Part shown: positions 4,937-5,765 of the stretch, in pieces
Position numbering within the stretch: the first letter of the stretch is position 1
Layout of the letters: every line of letters begins with the position of its first letter
DNA from: Bryobacterales bacterium
GTDB lineage: Bacteria; Cyanobacteriota; Vampirovibrionia; Obscuribacterales; Obscuribacteraceae
Assembly (NCBI GenBank): GCA_903970295.1
Contig: CAJCHQ010001003.1
Span: 1-5,765, forward strand
Direction: 5' to 3'
DNA length: 5,765 nt
The notes under the pieces: generated by a model
What the model saw: only the letters and a program-made list of their open reading frames with translations
Told to the model about the DNA's origin: nothing
Databases searched by the model: none
Program-made: the position numbers and the translations under genes

Positions 4937-5765
4937 CACGATCTGGCCGATTTCAAAATCGACTGTCTCGCCATCGATGCCAATCTCAGGCAAAGCCGGA
5001 AATTTGATGCCGTAAGGATCGAGTGTTTGCTTCATGCGCAAGACTGATGTTCGCCAGTTCTCTTTGCGCTTCTCATGACTGAGAATGCCGAAACCCGCAG
5101 AGCGCGCCTCTTTTTCCAGCAAGCGCTGGGCTGGTATAAAAGTTTCGGGCAACTTCCAAAATTCAGCCGGTGGCTCGTACAACACACCCGACAGAAAAAT
5201 AAAACCAGCCCGAATTTGTTTGGTGATCAACATTTTTTCGTCTTCATTAAGAGCCGGCAAAATATTTTTTAGAACGGCCAAACAAATGCTCAAGTGCCGA
5301 CCTTCGTCACGAGCGATGTTGCGGAAGGCCTCTTTGAAAAGAGGAATGCTGGTAGTCTCCTGCATGCTGGCAAATAGGGTCGATGACGCCACTTCGCCGA
5401 ACAAGAACGAGCTGAAAAGAATGGGAATCGGATATTCTTCGATGGCATTCTTGAAGCCATCCCAATAACGCGACCCGTTGAAGTACAACCACTCGATGTT
5501 GTTGCGCGCTAATTTGCCCAGAGTCGTCTGAGGCTCGAAACGCAAAGGACCACCGGGAGTCAGCTTGTGAATGGCTCGACCGCAGACTTCTTCGTGATTC
5601 ATCTCATCGCGAGTAACCGAGAAAAAGCATTTGCGAATCGCATCCTCTTCTTTTTTCTCATACGCGTGAATCATCGCTCGTGCAAATACGGCAGGGCCGG
5701 AAGCATCAAATACAGAAAGCAACGCCCACCAGTAAGAGATGGCATAGCGTTGATCCAAAGTCAGC
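4925..5765 (-). CDS. Ferritin-like di-iron carboxylate protein, probable oxygenase/oxidase, N-terminus cut
   Basis: The frame is open through the right edge, so the N-terminus is missing; a TTG at 5758 is probably an internal Leu. About 280 residues are visible, mostly helical. Counting from that Leu, candidate metal ligands are Asp18, Glu52 and His55 (DEMNHEEVCGR), Glu122 (LFGEVASSTLF), and Glu152 and His155 (IARDEGRHLSIC). Two ExxH pairs about 100 residues apart, each preceded by a lone carboxylate 30-34 residues upstream, match the four-helix di-iron fold of ribonucleotide reductase R2, acyl-ACP desaturases and AurF-type N-oxygenases. Such proteins activate O2 to hydroxylate, desaturate or oxidise a substrate. 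No signal peptide or membrane segment is evident in the visible part. The substrate is unknown. It is followed after 6 bases by a TetR regulator whose relatives sense acyl-CoAs, which hints at a lipid or aromatic-acid substrate. The superfamily is likely; the exact family is not certain. Confidence 0.8.
   Translation of the reverse strand, partial: LTLDQRYAISYWWALLSVFDASGPAVFARAMIHAYEKKEEDAIRKCFFSVTRDEMNHEEVCGRAIHKLTPGGPLRFEPQTTLGKLARNNIEWLYFNGSRYWDGFKNAIEEYPIPILFSSFLFGEVASSTLFASMQETTSIPLFKEAFRNIARDEGRHLSICLAVLKNILPALNEDEKMLITKQIRAGFIFLSGVLYEPPAEFWKLPETFIPAQRLLEKEARSAGFGILSHEKRKENWRTSVLRMKQTLDPYGIKFPALPEIGIDGETVDFEIGQIVPIF

Noticed and set aside
4661..5468. Plus-strand reading frames of 128 and 127 codons opposite tetR and the di-iron gene
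   Set aside because: Both are antisense to genes with clear family motifs.

Overview
This is an ordinary bacterial chromosomal segment of moderate GC (about half, by eye). It is densely coded and uses both ATG and TTG starts. No mobile element, CRISPR array, rRNA or tRNA is visible. Each gene has a recognisable family, but no sequence fixes the host. The GAPDH has a His-Ser-Tyr-Thr-x-Asp-Gln-Arg-Leu-Leu-Asp stretch like cyanobacterial and plastid-type enzymes. The window also holds a stand-alone small Nfu scaffold and a TPR protein. I tentatively suggest a Gram-negative lineage, perhaps a non-photosynthetic relative of cyanobacteria (Melainabacteria/Obscuribacterales-like). That is inference only.

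Left part (1-2201, minus strand): lower glycolysis/gluconeogenesis. gap (glyceraldehyde-3-phosphate dehydrogenase, 1179-2201) is followed by pgk (phosphoglycerate kinase, 1103 down to the left edge, C-terminus cut off). Together they perform two consecutive steps, glyceraldehyde-3-P to 1,3-bisphosphoglycerate to 3-phosphoglycerate. The 75-base gap between them carries a strong hairpin plus U-tract, so pgk is probably expressed partly by read-through or from its own promoter.

Middle (2202-2924): a divergent control region of about 260 bases separates gap from nfu (2461-2679, plus strand), a 72-residue NifU C-terminal-domain Fe-S carrier. It holds a perfect 6+6 inverted repeat in the presumed gap leader, a strong gap Shine-Dalgarno, and candidate promoters for both directions. 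A terminator follows nfu, then about 180 bases without a supported gene.

Right part (2925-5765): a 447-residue soluble TPR-repeat protein (2925-4268, plus strand, TTG start) converges on a minus-strand gene pair. The upstream member is a ferritin-like di-iron carboxylate protein (4925 to the right edge, N-terminus cut off) with a full set of plausible metal ligands. The downstream member is a TetR/AcrR repressor (4322-4918) that begins 6 bases after its stop codon. This coupled enzyme-regulator pair is the least characterised and most interesting item. Its C-terminal signature suggests control by an acyl-CoA or related ligand, which is inference. The rest is core metabolism, and I see no clearly new system.
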